Shown here piece after piece: positions 53,388-61,992 of a stretch of DNA of 64,000 nucleotides. The position numbers were made by a program, and so were the translations under genes. Position 1 is the first letter of the stretch; every line of letters begins with the position of its first letter. The notes beneath the pieces were generated by a model. The model ran no database searches and was not told where the DNA came from. It worked only from the letters and a program-made list of their open reading frames with translations. Source of the DNA: Verrucomicrobiota bacterium (GTDB lineage: Bacteria; Verrucomicrobiota; Verrucomicrobiia; JABWAM01); NCBI GenBank assembly GCA_023269615.1, contig JAHFSY010000003.1:23665-87664 (forward strand), in the 5' to 3' direction.

Positions 53388-54321
53388 ATGATGCGAATCC
53401 TTACATCCATTGTTTGCATCCTGTCGCTCGCCTCGCATGGAGTGGCGGACGGGGAGAAAATTAGCCCATCTCAAACAATATTTTTTTTTAGATCAGATGA
53501 AAGAGTCTTTTTTCGACCGCGCCATCGTTGTGGAAGCCAAGGTGCTCAGTGTTGGCGTCAAAGCTCTTGTTGTAAAGTGCGAGATCACCAAAGTGTATTG
53601 CGGTTCAAAAGCTCTTGTTGGGACCACGTTCAGCGATTACAACTCAAAGCGCAGAGGTCCGGTTCCCCTCTTGGTGGTTGGAGAGACTGGAATTTGGACT
53701 TTGGTTAAAAATAAAAATGAGATCATACCCGCAAGTGACGACTCATTCGGAGGAGGGATCAATCGCATTCGGAAAAGCATGGAGGTGCTCCATGTTGACT
53801 ACAATCAATACGTCCAGCTCGCCGAGGAAATCGGCAGCATCTATCACATGGAACCGAAGCAGCGGATTCATAAGGTCAGAGAAGATGTGAATAGCGACAT
53901 TCCGACCATCGCTTACTGGGCTGCGTCTGTATTTCCACGTTTTTTTGATGGGAAAAATGTTGTTCGTGTCATGTGGGATGTCAGGAAAACACCGTTGAAA
54001 ACTGTTGCGGCAACCCTTGTTGTAAGCAAATTCCTAAATGATTGGGATCCTGAAGCATGGAACCCATCGAAAGAGCGATTGGAGGATCTTCAGCATTGTG
54101 TACAGTTGAAGATGACCAATGATGAAGGCTACACACTGCTCCGTGATCTGGAATCTGAAATTACCGGTGGCGACTGGGTTGATCAAAAAACTGCGGTTCA
54201 ACTGTTGGAATCGGCTAGAGACAACCCTTCGATGGATGATTGGCTCAAGGAGCGTTTTTCGGACCTGTTGAAGGAGTACCTGGCTAAATCTCAAGGTGGA
54301 GAGAAGGCGAAAAAACGCTGA
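53388..54321 (+). CDS. Secreted protein of the array, member 2, frameshifted in a T9 tract
   Basis: Paralogue of member 1. The N-terminus MMRILTSIVCILSLASHGVA reads in frame 1 up to IFFF, then the homology continues one frame over as LDQMKESFFDRAIVVEAKV. One T too many in T9 (53481-53489) accounts for this; T8 would give IFFLDQMKESFF. The mature part (EITKVYCGSKALVGTTFSDY, GETGIWTLVKNK, PTIAYWAASVFP, AVQLLESARDNPS) aligns with member 1 along its length. About 310 residues when corrected. The start ATG is again 4 nt after a TGA. Confidence 0.75.
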
Positions 54322-54412
54322 CGTTCAAGACATCAACAATCCCCCAATCAACGATTTGTTGGCCGAAGAGTTGGATCCGGACAAGGTCGATCAATATTGG
54401 GAAACGAAGTGA
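54320..54412 (+). repeat. C-terminal tail repeat, unit 3 (shortened, orphan)
   Basis: 30 codons plus stop: DVQDINNPPINDLLAEELDP then DKVDQYWETK-stop. It keeps the PPINDLL and YWETK-stop parts of units 1 and 2, with a 3-residue difference. TGA is again followed by 4 nt and ATG. Confidence 0.85.
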
Positions 54413-54416
54413 ACTC

Positions 54417-55370
54417 ATGACGCGAATTTTAAAGTCCATTGTTTGCATGCTGACGCTGGCGTCACACGGGGTGATGGCCGGAGAGGGGGATCTGGGTTTG
54501 CCAATAGGGAATATGTCATTGGGATTAAATATTTCACTTGACCGAAAAGAATATCTCCAGTGGGAGCCTGTATTTGTCGAGGCAACAATGACTAATCACG
54601 GCAAGTCTGGAGTCAGGGTTGTCCAGTTTGGTGGGGCAGGTGGCGATTTGCTCAGTCTGAGTTATAGATGCATGAGCGGAAAAGCAATGTTAGCTGGGAT
54701 GGGGAAGGTTGTGTGCGTCGACATGGGCGCCGTTCGTAAAATGCAATTGCCAACGTTCCAACCGCGACAAAAGTGCGTGCTGTGGCAGGACATTAGAAAT
54801 CGTGTCGATCTGAGAAAGGCTGGGCAATTCAAGCTAGATGTCATTTATGACACTACAAAATTTGAGAGTGTAAAGGGGGTTTGGGCCTCAATTTTAACGA
54901 GCAACGAGGTCGAATTCGAGGTCGTCCTGCCTGAAAATGAAGAGGACGCCAAGGCATCGGGAATCGTTGATAAAGCCGTGAAAAATTTGAAGACACCGAG
55001 TTTGTCCAACCTTTATGAATCAAACCCCGAACTGTGCAGGAAAATTCTTGCCGAAACGCACTCATCCCGCTTCGCCGCCGTCGCGAGTTTTTACCTCGCC
55101 CAGAACATCATTTCGGACCTTGAGTTCCACACCTCAAACAAACAGAAGAAGCTGGATGAGGCGATCGGCTACTTGGAGAAATGCGTTCAAAGCGATTCGA
55201 GCCCATATTTGAAGGGCTTGGCCAAGTATTACATTCTTCAATGCAAATTGGACTCTGAGCCCAAGCCAAGCAATGATGAAGTCCGGAAAATGTCCAATTC
55301 ACTGATTAAGGAGCATCCAGATACTTTCGCAGCCATGAAAGCCAAGGAGATTTTAGATGCCTTGAAGTAG
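54417..55370 (+). CDS. Secreted protein of the array, member 3, different mature domain
   Basis: 317 residues. The signal peptide MTRILKSIVCMLTLASHGVM is nearly that of members 1 and 2, but the mature part is unrelated. It has an Ig-like/BsuPI-like beta-domain (SLDRKEYLQWEPVFVEATMTN, FKLDVIYDTTKF) followed by helical TPR-like pairs (AAVASFYLAQNIISDL, LDEAIGYLEKCVQSD, FAAMKAKEILDALK). No recognised family. In one 60-bp sample (54481-54540) the G+C is 25/60, far below the neighbouring core genes. Confidence 0.8.
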   Translation: MTRILKSIVCMLTLASHGVMAGEGDLGLPIGNMSLGLNISLDRKEYLQWEPVFVEATMTNHGKSGVRVVQFGGAGGDLLSLSYRCMSGKAMLAGMGKVVCVDMGAVRKMQLPTFQPRQKCVLWQDIRNRVDLRKAGQFKLDVIYDTTKFESVKGVWASILTSNEVEFEVVLPENEEDAKASGIVDKAVKNLKTPSLSNLYESNPELCRKILAETHSSRFAAVASFYLAQNIISDLEFHTSNKQKKLDEAIGYLEKCVQSDSSPYLKGLAKYYILQCKLDSEPKPSNDEVRKMSNSLIKEHPDTFAAMKAKEILDALK

Positions 55371-55491
55371 CGCCTGCTTCTACCTCTACGCTCGCCGGCG
55401 GTTCGCTGACTACCGCCTTGCGCCCGCTCGTGGCTGGCTCCCATGGAAAATCCAAAACACGCGGTGACTCTTCCACACCAAAAGCTCCAGC

Positions 55492-56187
55492 ATGAAAGGT
55501 CTTTGGCTCCTTCCGTTTTTCGCTGTCCCGGCATTCGCCCAACTCCATTGGAACGAGCGCCAGCAGGAGTTTCACGTGATCCAAGGGAGCACCAATCTGG
55601 TCGCCCGCTACACGTTCACCAACAGTGGGACCAACGACATTACCATCACCTCGATCCAAAGCAGCTGCTCGTGCTGCACCACGGTGTCGTCGGACAAGAA
55701 AACGTACCACCCGTCCGACAAGGGTGTGGTGACGGTCATCTTCAACACGGCCGGTCGAATCGGAGCGCAAGACAGGACGATCACGGTATCAAGCAATGAT
55801 CCAAAGGAACCACGAGCCGCGCTGAAACTTCTGGTGAAGATTTCAGCACCAGCCAAGATTGAGGCAGCAAAACCTCCAGCCCCGTTGATCCAAATGAAAC
55901 CCGCCTCGCTGGAATGGAAGAAGGGCGAACAGAAGGATTCCAAGACCATCCTTCTGGACGTGACGGGCGACAAACCAATCCATGTGTTGAGCGTGAAGTC
56001 CGACAACGCGAAGCTGGTCCCGAAACTCCAGTCGCTCATCACCGGTCAGGCGTACAGCATTGCGGTCACTCCCACCGATACGGCAACACCAGCCAAAGGA
56101 ACGCTGCAAATCGAAACCGATGCCTCGGAGAAGAACTGGAAAAACATCTCTGTCCCGGTTGGAATTGTCGCAACCGTCAAGAAATAG
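55492..56187 (+). CDS. DUF1573 protein, secreted
   Basis: 231 residues, signal peptide (LWLLPFFAVPAFAQ). Two Ig-like halves: RYTFTNSGTNDITITSIQSS with the cysteines SSCSCCT, then KTILLDVTGDKPIHVLSV. PF04967-type short DUF1573 domains are common in Bacteroidetes and PVC bacteria; the function is unknown. It overlaps the 3' end of the convergent hemH by 11 bp. It is the last gene of the island before hemH. Confidence 0.83.
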   Translation: MKGLWLLPFFAVPAFAQLHWNERQQEFHVIQGSTNLVARYTFTNSGTNDITITSIQSSCSCCTTVSSDKKTYHPSDKGVVTVIFNTAGRIGAQDRTITVSSNDPKEPRAALKLLVKISAPAKIEAAKPPAPLIQMKPASLEWKKGEQKDSKTILLDVTGDKPIHVLSVKSDNAKLVPKLQSLITGQAYSIAVTPTDTATPAKGTLQIETDASEKNWKNISVPVGIVATVKK

Positions 56188-57193
56188 TCGACTGCGGCCT
56201 CTTTGCAAATTTTGCAAGTGCCTCAATCCAAAGCGGGTGATCATTCAGGCACGGAACCAGCGTGTATTCGGTTCCGCCGGCGTGCATGAAGCTTTCGCGC
56301 CCGCGCATACCCAGTTCCTCGAGCGTTTCGAGGCAGTCCGCAACGAAGGCGGGGCTGATCACGGCCAGCCGCCGGATGCCGCGCGATGGAAAGGATTCGA
56401 TCTCGACGTCGGTGTACGGCTTCAGCCAGGGATCGCGACCGAGGCGCGACTGGAACGAGATGGAATATTTTTCCGGCGGGATATTTGCCAGTTTTACGAA
56501 CTCGCGCACCGTGGCAAATGCCTGCGCGCGATAACAGGTTGCGTGCGCCGCGTGCGGAACGGCGCAGCAATCCTCTTTCACAAGGCAATGGGATTTTGAA
56601 CGATCGGCAAGCCGGAGGTGGCGCTCGGGGAGTCCGTGAAAGCTGAAGAGCAGATGGTCATAATCTTTCCGAAGGCTTTCCTCCGATGCGGCCACGAGAG
56701 CGCGGATGTAATCGGGATCGTTGTAAAATGGCGGAAGAACCTTGAGTCGGATGGTGGAAGGAAGAACTTCTCGGACACGCTCGACCACCGTCTCGTAGCT
56801 CGACATCGCGTAGTGTGGGTAGAGCGGCAGCAGGAGAATTTCATCCACTCCCCGTTGAGTGATTTGTTGAAGAACGTCGGCAATGGATGGCTTGCCATAA
56901 CGCATGGCAAGTTCGACGGGCACGTCCGTTTTCTGCTGGAGAAGCAATCGCACTCGTTGGCTCATCACCACAAGAGGCGAACCTTCCCTGGTCCAGATTT
57001 TTTCATAAGCCTCGGCAGAGCTTTTCGGACGGGATGGAAGAATGCAGAAGTTGAGGACGAACTGTCGGATCAACCATGGGGAATCGAGCACGCGCGGGTC
57101 GGAAAGAAACTCGCGAAGATACCGGCGCACATCCGTCACCGATGGAGAATCAGGAGAGCCAAGATTGACGAGCAGGATGGCTTGGCGGGACAT
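56177..57193 (-). CDS. hemH: Ferrochelatase
   Basis: Inserts Fe2+ into protoporphyrin IX, the last haem step. 338 residues. ILLVNLGSPDSPSVTDVRRY at the N-terminus, ILLLPLYPHYAMSSYETVV (substrate His), LLFSFHGLPERHL (catalytic His), YSISFQSRLGRDPWLKPYTD and SPAFVADCLETLEEL are the conserved blocks. It begins 1 bp after the hemN stop, so the two are cotranscribed. It overlaps the DUF1573 gene tail by 11 bp. Confidence 0.95.
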   Translation of the reverse strand: MSRQAILLVNLGSPDSPSVTDVRRYLREFLSDPRVLDSPWLIRQFVLNFCILPSRPKSSAEAYEKIWTREGSPLVVMSQRVRLLLQQKTDVPVELAMRYGKPSIADVLQQITQRGVDEILLLPLYPHYAMSSYETVVERVREVLPSTIRLKVLPPFYNDPDYIRALVAASEESLRKDYDHLLFSFHGLPERHLRLADRSKSHCLVKEDCCAVPHAAHATCYRAQAFATVREFVKLANIPPEKYSISFQSRLGRDPWLKPYTDVEIESFPSRGIRRLAVISPAFVADCLETLEELGMRGRESFMHAGGTEYTLVPCLNDHPLWIEALAKFAKRPQSTIS

Positions 57194-57194
57194 G

Positions 57195-58574
57195 TTAGAC
57201 GGTGCGCGAAAACTTTTGGCCGGGCTTTTTCTTTAAATATGCGTCAAAGGGCATGCAGAGGTTTCGGATCAGGAGGCGGCCCGACGGGGTTACGACCATT
57301 TTGCCGTTCTCCCGCCGAAGCAGGCCGTCCTTTTCCATCGGCTCAAGGTCGCGCAGGGCGTCGGCGAAATAGGTGCGGAAATCCATCTTGAATTTTTTCC
57401 CGATGGCGTCGGGATCGAGCGCAAAATCGCACAGGAGCCTCATGATCACTTCGCGCCTCAGCACGTCGTCATCGGAAAGTCGGATGCCGCGTTGGGTGGC
57501 GAGGCCGCCGCTTTCGATTGCCGTTTCGTATTCGTGGATGTTTTTCCGATTCTGCGAGTACACGCGCCCCACCTGCCCGATGGCCGAGACGCCAAAGGCA
57601 TACAGGTCGCAGCCGGCGCGCGTCGTGTACCCCTGGAAATTTCGATACAGCGTGCCGGCGTCCTGCGCCTTGCACAGTTCATCGGCGGGCTTTGCGAAGT
57701 GGTCCATGCCGACGTAGCGATAGCCCGCTTCCGTGAACGTGCCGATGGCCCGGCGAAGGATCGCGATTTTTTCGGAGGGCGACGGAAGAGTGTCGGCGCG
57801 GATGGCTTTCTGGTGGCGGATCATCTCGGGCAGGTAGGCGAAGTTGAAGACGGCGACACGGTCGGGGTTCAGCGCCACGATGCGATCGAGCGTGCGTGCG
57901 AAGCTTTGCTCGGTCTGGAAGGGCAGCCCGTAAATGAGGTCCACCGAGATGCTCTGGAAACCGCGCGCGCGCGCCTCCTCGATCACGCGGCGGGTGAGGT
58001 CCTCGGGCTGGATGCGATTCACAGCCTTCTGCACCTGCGGGTCAAAATCCTGGATGCCCATCGAGAGGCGGTTGAAGCCGAGTTCCTGGAGCGCTTGCAG
58101 ATGTTTGGTGGTGGTTTCACGCGGGTCCACTTCAAGCCCCACCTCGGCGTCTGGCGCAAAGGTGAAACGTTTGCGCGTGGCTTCATGCAATAGGCGAAGC
58201 TGATCCGGTGTAAAAAACGTGGGCGTGCCTCCGCCCCAGTGGAGTTGCGAGACGCGGCGATGCGGGGCGACGCTTTGGGCGACGGCGTCCATTTCGCGGA
58301 TGAGCAACTCGGTGTAAGGCGCGGGACGCTTGCGGTCGCTGGTGAAGGTGACGTTGCATCCGCAGAAAAAACAGACCGACTCGCAGAAGGGCAGGTGAAA
58401 ATAGAGCGAGAGCGGCGGCGCGTCTTGCGCCGCATTGGTCGTCTCGATTTCGGCGCGCAGGTCGGCCGCCGTGAACGTCTCGGTGAATTGTGGCGCCGTG
58501 GGATAGCTCGTATAGCGCGGCCCCGAGGTGTCGTAGCGCGCCACGAGGTCAAAGTTGATGTCAGTTTCGGACAT
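57195..58574 (-). CDS. hemN: Oxygen-independent coproporphyrinogen III oxidase
   Basis: Radical SAM enzyme of haem synthesis under low oxygen. 459 residues from ATG 58574 (MSETDINFDLVARYDTSGPR, the typical HemN start with RYTSYPTA). Cluster cysteines C64-x3-C68-x2-C71-x-C73 in FCESVCFFCGCNV; HWGGGTPTFF, RLSMGIQDFDPQVQKAVNR, DLIYGLPFQTEQSF. C-terminal HemN domain EVIMRLLCDFALD. It is adjacent to hemH. Use of HemN suggests that haem is made in microaerobic or anoxic conditions. Confidence 0.95.
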   Translation of the reverse strand: MSETDINFDLVARYDTSGPRYTSYPTAPQFTETFTAADLRAEIETTNAAQDAPPLSLYFHLPFCESVCFFCGCNVTFTSDRKRPAPYTELLIREMDAVAQSVAPHRRVSQLHWGGGTPTFFTPDQLRLLHEATRKRFTFAPDAEVGLEVDPRETTTKHLQALQELGFNRLSMGIQDFDPQVQKAVNRIQPEDLTRRVIEEARARGFQSISVDLIYGLPFQTEQSFARTLDRIVALNPDRVAVFNFAYLPEMIRHQKAIRADTLPSPSEKIAILRRAIGTFTEAGYRYVGMDHFAKPADELCKAQDAGTLYRNFQGYTTRAGCDLYAFGVSAIGQVGRVYSQNRKNIHEYETAIESGGLATQRGIRLSDDDVLRREVIMRLLCDFALDPDAIGKKFKMDFRTYFADALRDLEPMEKDGLLRRENGKMVVTPSGRLLIRNLCMPFDAYLKKKPGQKFSRTV

Positions 58575-58670
58575 GAGAAAGCAGAGACTAACCGTCGCGG
58601 CCGTGGCTTTCAAATCCCAATCGCACCGAGGGATTGGACGGAAGGGGAGAGACCTTCAGAATATTTCCGC

Positions 58671-60074
58671 TCAAAGCAGCGTGCCGTGCAGGATCTGGTA
58701 GGCGATGCTGAAGTAGATGATGAGGCCGGTGACATCCACGAGGGTGGCGACGAACGGAGCGGAGGAGACCGCAGGATCGAAGCCGAGCCTCTTTAAAAGG
58801 AAAGGCAGCATCGCTCCGGCGAGGCTTCCGAACATCACCACGCCGATCAGGCTCGACGCGACGGTGATCGCAACCAGCACGTAATGTTGCCCGTAAACTT
58901 TTTCGCGGTTCGGCCAGAGAAGGATGCGCATGAGTCCGATCAAGGCCAGAACGCAGCCGAGGCTGAAACCTGCCATGACTTCCCGGCGCATCACCTTCCA
59001 CCAGTCGCGCAATCTCACGTCGCGCACGGCCATCGCCCGAATGACCAGCGAAGTCGCCTGGGAACCTGAATTGCCACCGCTGGAAATGATGAGTGGCACA
59101 AAAAGCGACAACACCAGTGCTTTCTCAAGTTCCGACTCGAAATAACCCATGGCGGTGGCCGTCAGCATTTCGCCGACGAACAAGACAGCCAGCCAGCCGG
59201 CGCGTTTCTTGATCATCGAAAACAAGCCGATTTTCAAATAGGGCGCGTCAAGGGCCTCCATGCCGCCCATTTTCTGAATGTCCTCCGTGGTTTCCTTTTC
59301 CGCAACGTCCAGCACGTCGTCCACGGTGACGACGCCCACGAGGATGTGCTGCGAGTTCAAGACGGGAAGCATGGTCTGGTCATATTTCTTGAACGCAGTC
59401 ACGGCAGCCTCCTGGTCATCAGTGGCGTGCAGGGAAAACACCTCCTCGATCAGCATGCTGGCCACGGGCGTGGATGGGTCGGAGACCACGACGTCCCGCA
59501 GCCGCGCCATCGCCACGAGGTGTCCATGCTCGTCCACCACGTACATCTGGTTGAGCATTTCCCGTTCGCGCCCGACTTTTCGCAAATGTGCCAGCACATC
59601 CTGCACCGTCCAGTTTTTCTGGATGGCCACATATTCGGGCGTCATGCGCCGGCCGATGGAGTCCTTCGGGTAACCCAGAAGGTCCACCGCAATCTTGCGT
59701 TCTTCGGCTGAGAGGAGGTTCAGAAGTTTTTGCGTGGCCGCGGCGGGCATTTCCTCAAGCAGCGCGGTGCGGTCGTCAGGCGGCAGGTCATTGAGGATCA
59801 GCGCCACCTCCTCATTGCCCAGCGCATGCAGCATCTTCTCCTGGTCGTCGAGGCCGAGATGGTCGAACACATCCGCCGCCACCTTGTGGGGAAGGATGCG
59901 CAGCAGCACCGCCTCGTCGCCCGGGCTGATGTCCGTGAAAATCTCGGCGAGATCCATCACGGGAAACTCGCAGAGGATTTCGCGAAGCTCATTGAACTTT
60001 CGCTCGCGAATGAGCTCCTCAAGTTCTGGCTGGAGAAGGTTGCCGATCACACGCCCAACAAAAACCAAATGCAC
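58671..60074 (-). CDS. mgtE: Magnesium transporter MgtE
   Basis: 467 residues. The N-terminal superhelical domain (DLAEIFTDISPGDEAVLLRI, ALILNDLPPDDRTALLEEMP) is followed by two CBS domains (MTPEYVAIQKNWTVQDVLAH; VVSDPSTPVASMLIEEVF) and five helices with the pore motif SSGGNSGSQATSLVIRAMAV (given as 20 residues). The Mg2+-gated cytosolic domains control the channel. No M-box riboswitch is seen upstream. Cytoplasmic membrane. Confidence 0.94.
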   Translation of the reverse strand: MHLVFVGRVIGNLLQPELEELIRERKFNELREILCEFPVMDLAEIFTDISPGDEAVLLRILPHKVAADVFDHLGLDDQEKMLHALGNEEVALILNDLPPDDRTALLEEMPAAATQKLLNLLSAEERKIAVDLLGYPKDSIGRRMTPEYVAIQKNWTVQDVLAHLRKVGREREMLNQMYVVDEHGHLVAMARLRDVVVSDPSTPVASMLIEEVFSLHATDDQEAAVTAFKKYDQTMLPVLNSQHILVGVVTVDDVLDVAEKETTEDIQKMGGMEALDAPYLKIGLFSMIKKRAGWLAVLFVGEMLTATAMGYFESELEKALVLSLFVPLIISSGGNSGSQATSLVIRAMAVRDVRLRDWWKVMRREVMAGFSLGCVLALIGLMRILLWPNREKVYGQHYVLVAITVASSLIGVVMFGSLAGAMLPFLLKRLGFDPAVSSAPFVATLVDVTGLIIYFSIAYQILHGTLL

Positions 60075-60146
60075 GTTGATGCAAAGAAGAAAACCTCGTG
60101 AATTCTGTTCATTCTGCGGGAAAAATCCGTTACGATTTTCCGCATC

Positions 60147-60557
60147 ATGAAATTCGGAATCTCAGAGGGCAAGGAAGACGCCCTTGCACGACGCATGGCG
60201 GCTCTTGGCGTGCGTGAGGCGGACTTTGAGGAATCGTTTGTGCGCTCGGGCGGGCATGGCGGACAGAACGTCAACAAGACCTCCACCGCCGTCATGCTGC
60301 TGCACCGTCCGACGGGACTGCGCGTCAAATGCCAGATCGAGCGCTCCCAGCTGCTGAACCGCTTTCTCGCGCGGCGCATCCTGCTCGACAAGATCGAGCG
60401 CCAGCAGAAGGGATTCGTCGCCGCGGAAGTTTCGCGAATTGAAAAAATCCGACGCCAGAAAAGAAAGCGATCGCAGCGCGCAAAAAATCGCATGCTGGAG
60501 CAGAAATCGCATCACTCATCAAAGAAACAGCTGCGCGGCAGGGTGAATACGGGCTGA
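60147..60557 (+). CDS. Release-factor-like protein with GGQ domain (ArfB/PrfH-type rescue factor)
   Basis: 136 residues. [20 protein letters not shown] contains the peptidyl-hydrolysis loop GGQ at 38-40. It lacks the codon-recognition domains of RF1/RF2. [20 protein letters not shown] and a basic C-terminal tail ([16 protein letters not shown]) resemble the tail ArfB inserts in the empty mRNA channel. Likely a stalled-ribosome rescue hydrolase. It is divergent from mgtE. Confidence 0.88.
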   Translation: MKFGISEGKEDALARRMAALGVREADFEESFVRSGGHGGQNVNKTSTAVMLLHRPTGLRVKCQIERSQLLNRFLARRILLDKIERQQKGFVAAEVSRIEKIRRQKRKRSQRAKNRMLEQKSHHSSKKQLRGRVNTG

Positions 60558-60621
60558 GGCTGACCTGCGCTTTTCACCAGCCAGCGTGAAGACCGCACCG
60601 GGTAACGACGATGATCGGCTG

Positions 60622-61047
60622 CTACTTTTGGATGTCGACTGCCAACCAATAATAGGCTGCTTCGCGGTCCTTGTCATTGGGAACCTGGGCCTTGATGGCA
60701 ATGGAGCCTTTTTGCAGAACGTTGATGGTCGCGGTTACCGTCATCTCGGAGCTCCCCTTTTCCAATGAGAAGGTCTGGCTTGTCTTTTCGTTGTTCCACT
60801 GGGCCTTTCCTGGTCCATCGCCTTCGGGGATGATTTTCAGAATCAATTGCCCGTCCTTGATGGCGGGTTCATAAAATGTGACCTGGACGGTTAACTCCAC
60901 GCCGTCTCCGTAATCCTCGATTTGAAATGGCGAAACAACGATTCCGCTGACGCGTGCTGCAGGCCGTTCAGCAGCCATGGCGCTGGCAGCAAGAAATCCT
61001 GCCATCATGATGGTTGCGAGACGGCGTGCAAGGGATGAATGAGTCAT
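60622..61047 (-). CDS. Secreted protein of unknown function
   Basis: 141 residues with a signal peptide (LATIMMAGFLAASAMAAE) and a beta-rich mature part (SGIVVSPFQIEDYGDGVELT, QTFSLEKGSSEMTVTATINV). Not recognised. It lies between convergent and unrelated genes. Nothing else can be said of its role. Confidence 0.6.
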   Translation of the reverse strand: MTHSSLARRLATIMMAGFLAASAMAAERPAARVSGIVVSPFQIEDYGDGVELTVQVTFYEPAIKDGQLILKIIPEGDGPGKAQWNNEKTSQTFSLEKGSSEMTVTATINVLQKGSIAIKAQVPNDKDREAAYYWLAVDIQK

Positions 61048-61100
61048 GGGGGGACGGACTGTTTGAACGGTTCAAACGCTATCAACAGGCGGAGGCTGGA

Positions 61101-61703
61101 TCAACCTAATTTCAAAGGAATGGCGCGCTCCTCCAGCTGCTGGCTCCAGCGCGCGATGTAGGAAAACAATCGGCCGATATTTTCCAGTCGCTCCAGAACC
61201 GGCCTGCGATCGGTGGCCGCAACCCACTCGGCATCGAGCTTTTGCAACTCAGCGAGAGAAAGCTCCTGTTTCAATTCCACCTTGGATCGGATGTCCCGGA
61301 GCCTGGCGATCCATTCCTGTTGCAGGCGCATGGCCGACACCTTGAGAAGGGGGGAGGTTTCAGATGAGTTGCGCGTGGCGAGAAAGGCGTCGAGGTCCCT
61401 GCAGAACTGGCCCACCTCGACAAAAAGATCCATCGTTCCAGGCGGAATTTTCTGGATGTCCCCCGGCTTTGCGCCGGTTTCAAGCTCGAGCAGCAGGTTG
61501 ATGCGCTCGCGCGGGCTGCGCAGGATTTGATAAGCGGCGTTCAGTTCCGAAAATTTCCGCGTCGCCTTCTGTTTTTCGGCTTCGGAAAGATGATGCACCC
61601 GGTCAGGATGAAGCGGCGTGCTGAGTTTCAGGAATCTGGACTTGAGCGCGTCAGGATCCAGCCACGGCCGCGGCGTTTCCTGCATGAGGGAGAAGGGACT
61701 CAT
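61101..61703 (-). CDS. HscB-like J-domain co-chaperone
   Basis: 200 residues from ATG 61703. The J-domain has LKLSTPLHPDRVHHLSEAEK (His-Pro-Asp) and FSELNAAYQILRSPRERINL (typical HscB, with LLLELETG). The C-terminal helical domain follows (LQQEWIARLRDIRSKVELKQ). HscB delivers the Fe-S scaffold IscU to HscA. A start at 61739 would add 12 residues encoded by the ACGCGGA heptamer repeat, so 61703 is preferred. The IscA-like gene lies just upstream on the same strand. Confidence 0.85.
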   Translation of the reverse strand: MSPFSLMQETPRPWLDPDALKSRFLKLSTPLHPDRVHHLSEAEKQKATRKFSELNAAYQILRSPRERINLLLELETGAKPGDIQKIPPGTMDLFVEVGQFCRDLDAFLATRNSSETSPLLKVSAMRLQQEWIARLRDIRSKVELKQELSLAELQKLDAEWVAATDRRPVLERLENIGRLFSYIARWSQQLEERAIPLKLG

Positions 61704-61707
61704 ATAA

Positions 61708-61988
61708 ACGCGGAACGCGGAACGCAAAACGCGGAACATGGATCAGAAACGATGGGAGGTGAAATGAAAAATTTCTGACATTGCAGGGTCCGAGGTAGGG
61801 CGTGATCGCCGAACGCGCCGAAACGGTGGTTCGTGGAAAGTGAACATGAGATTTCGTTGGAGAACGACGGCGCGCTCGGCGAGCACGCCCTACCACCAGC
61901 AAGAAAAGACGCCTCTCCCATGACAAGGCATCTTTCTTTCCGTACATGCTCTGCAGAAATTCCGCGTTCCGCGTTCCGCGCTCCGCGT
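61708..61988. repeat. Nested inverted repeat: heptamer arms outside, GTAGGGCG hairpin inside
   Basis: Outer left: four ACGCGGA-type heptamers (61708-61735). Outer right: four TCCGCGT-type heptamers (61961-61988), the inverse orientation. Inside are GGTAGGGCGTGATCGCCGAA (from 61794) and its complement ending CGCCCTACC at 61894, 25 of 27 nt matching. The outer left copy lies at the start of the HscB gene and the right copy just beyond the stop of the IscA-like gene. Confidence 0.9.
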
Positions 61989-61992
61989 TTCA

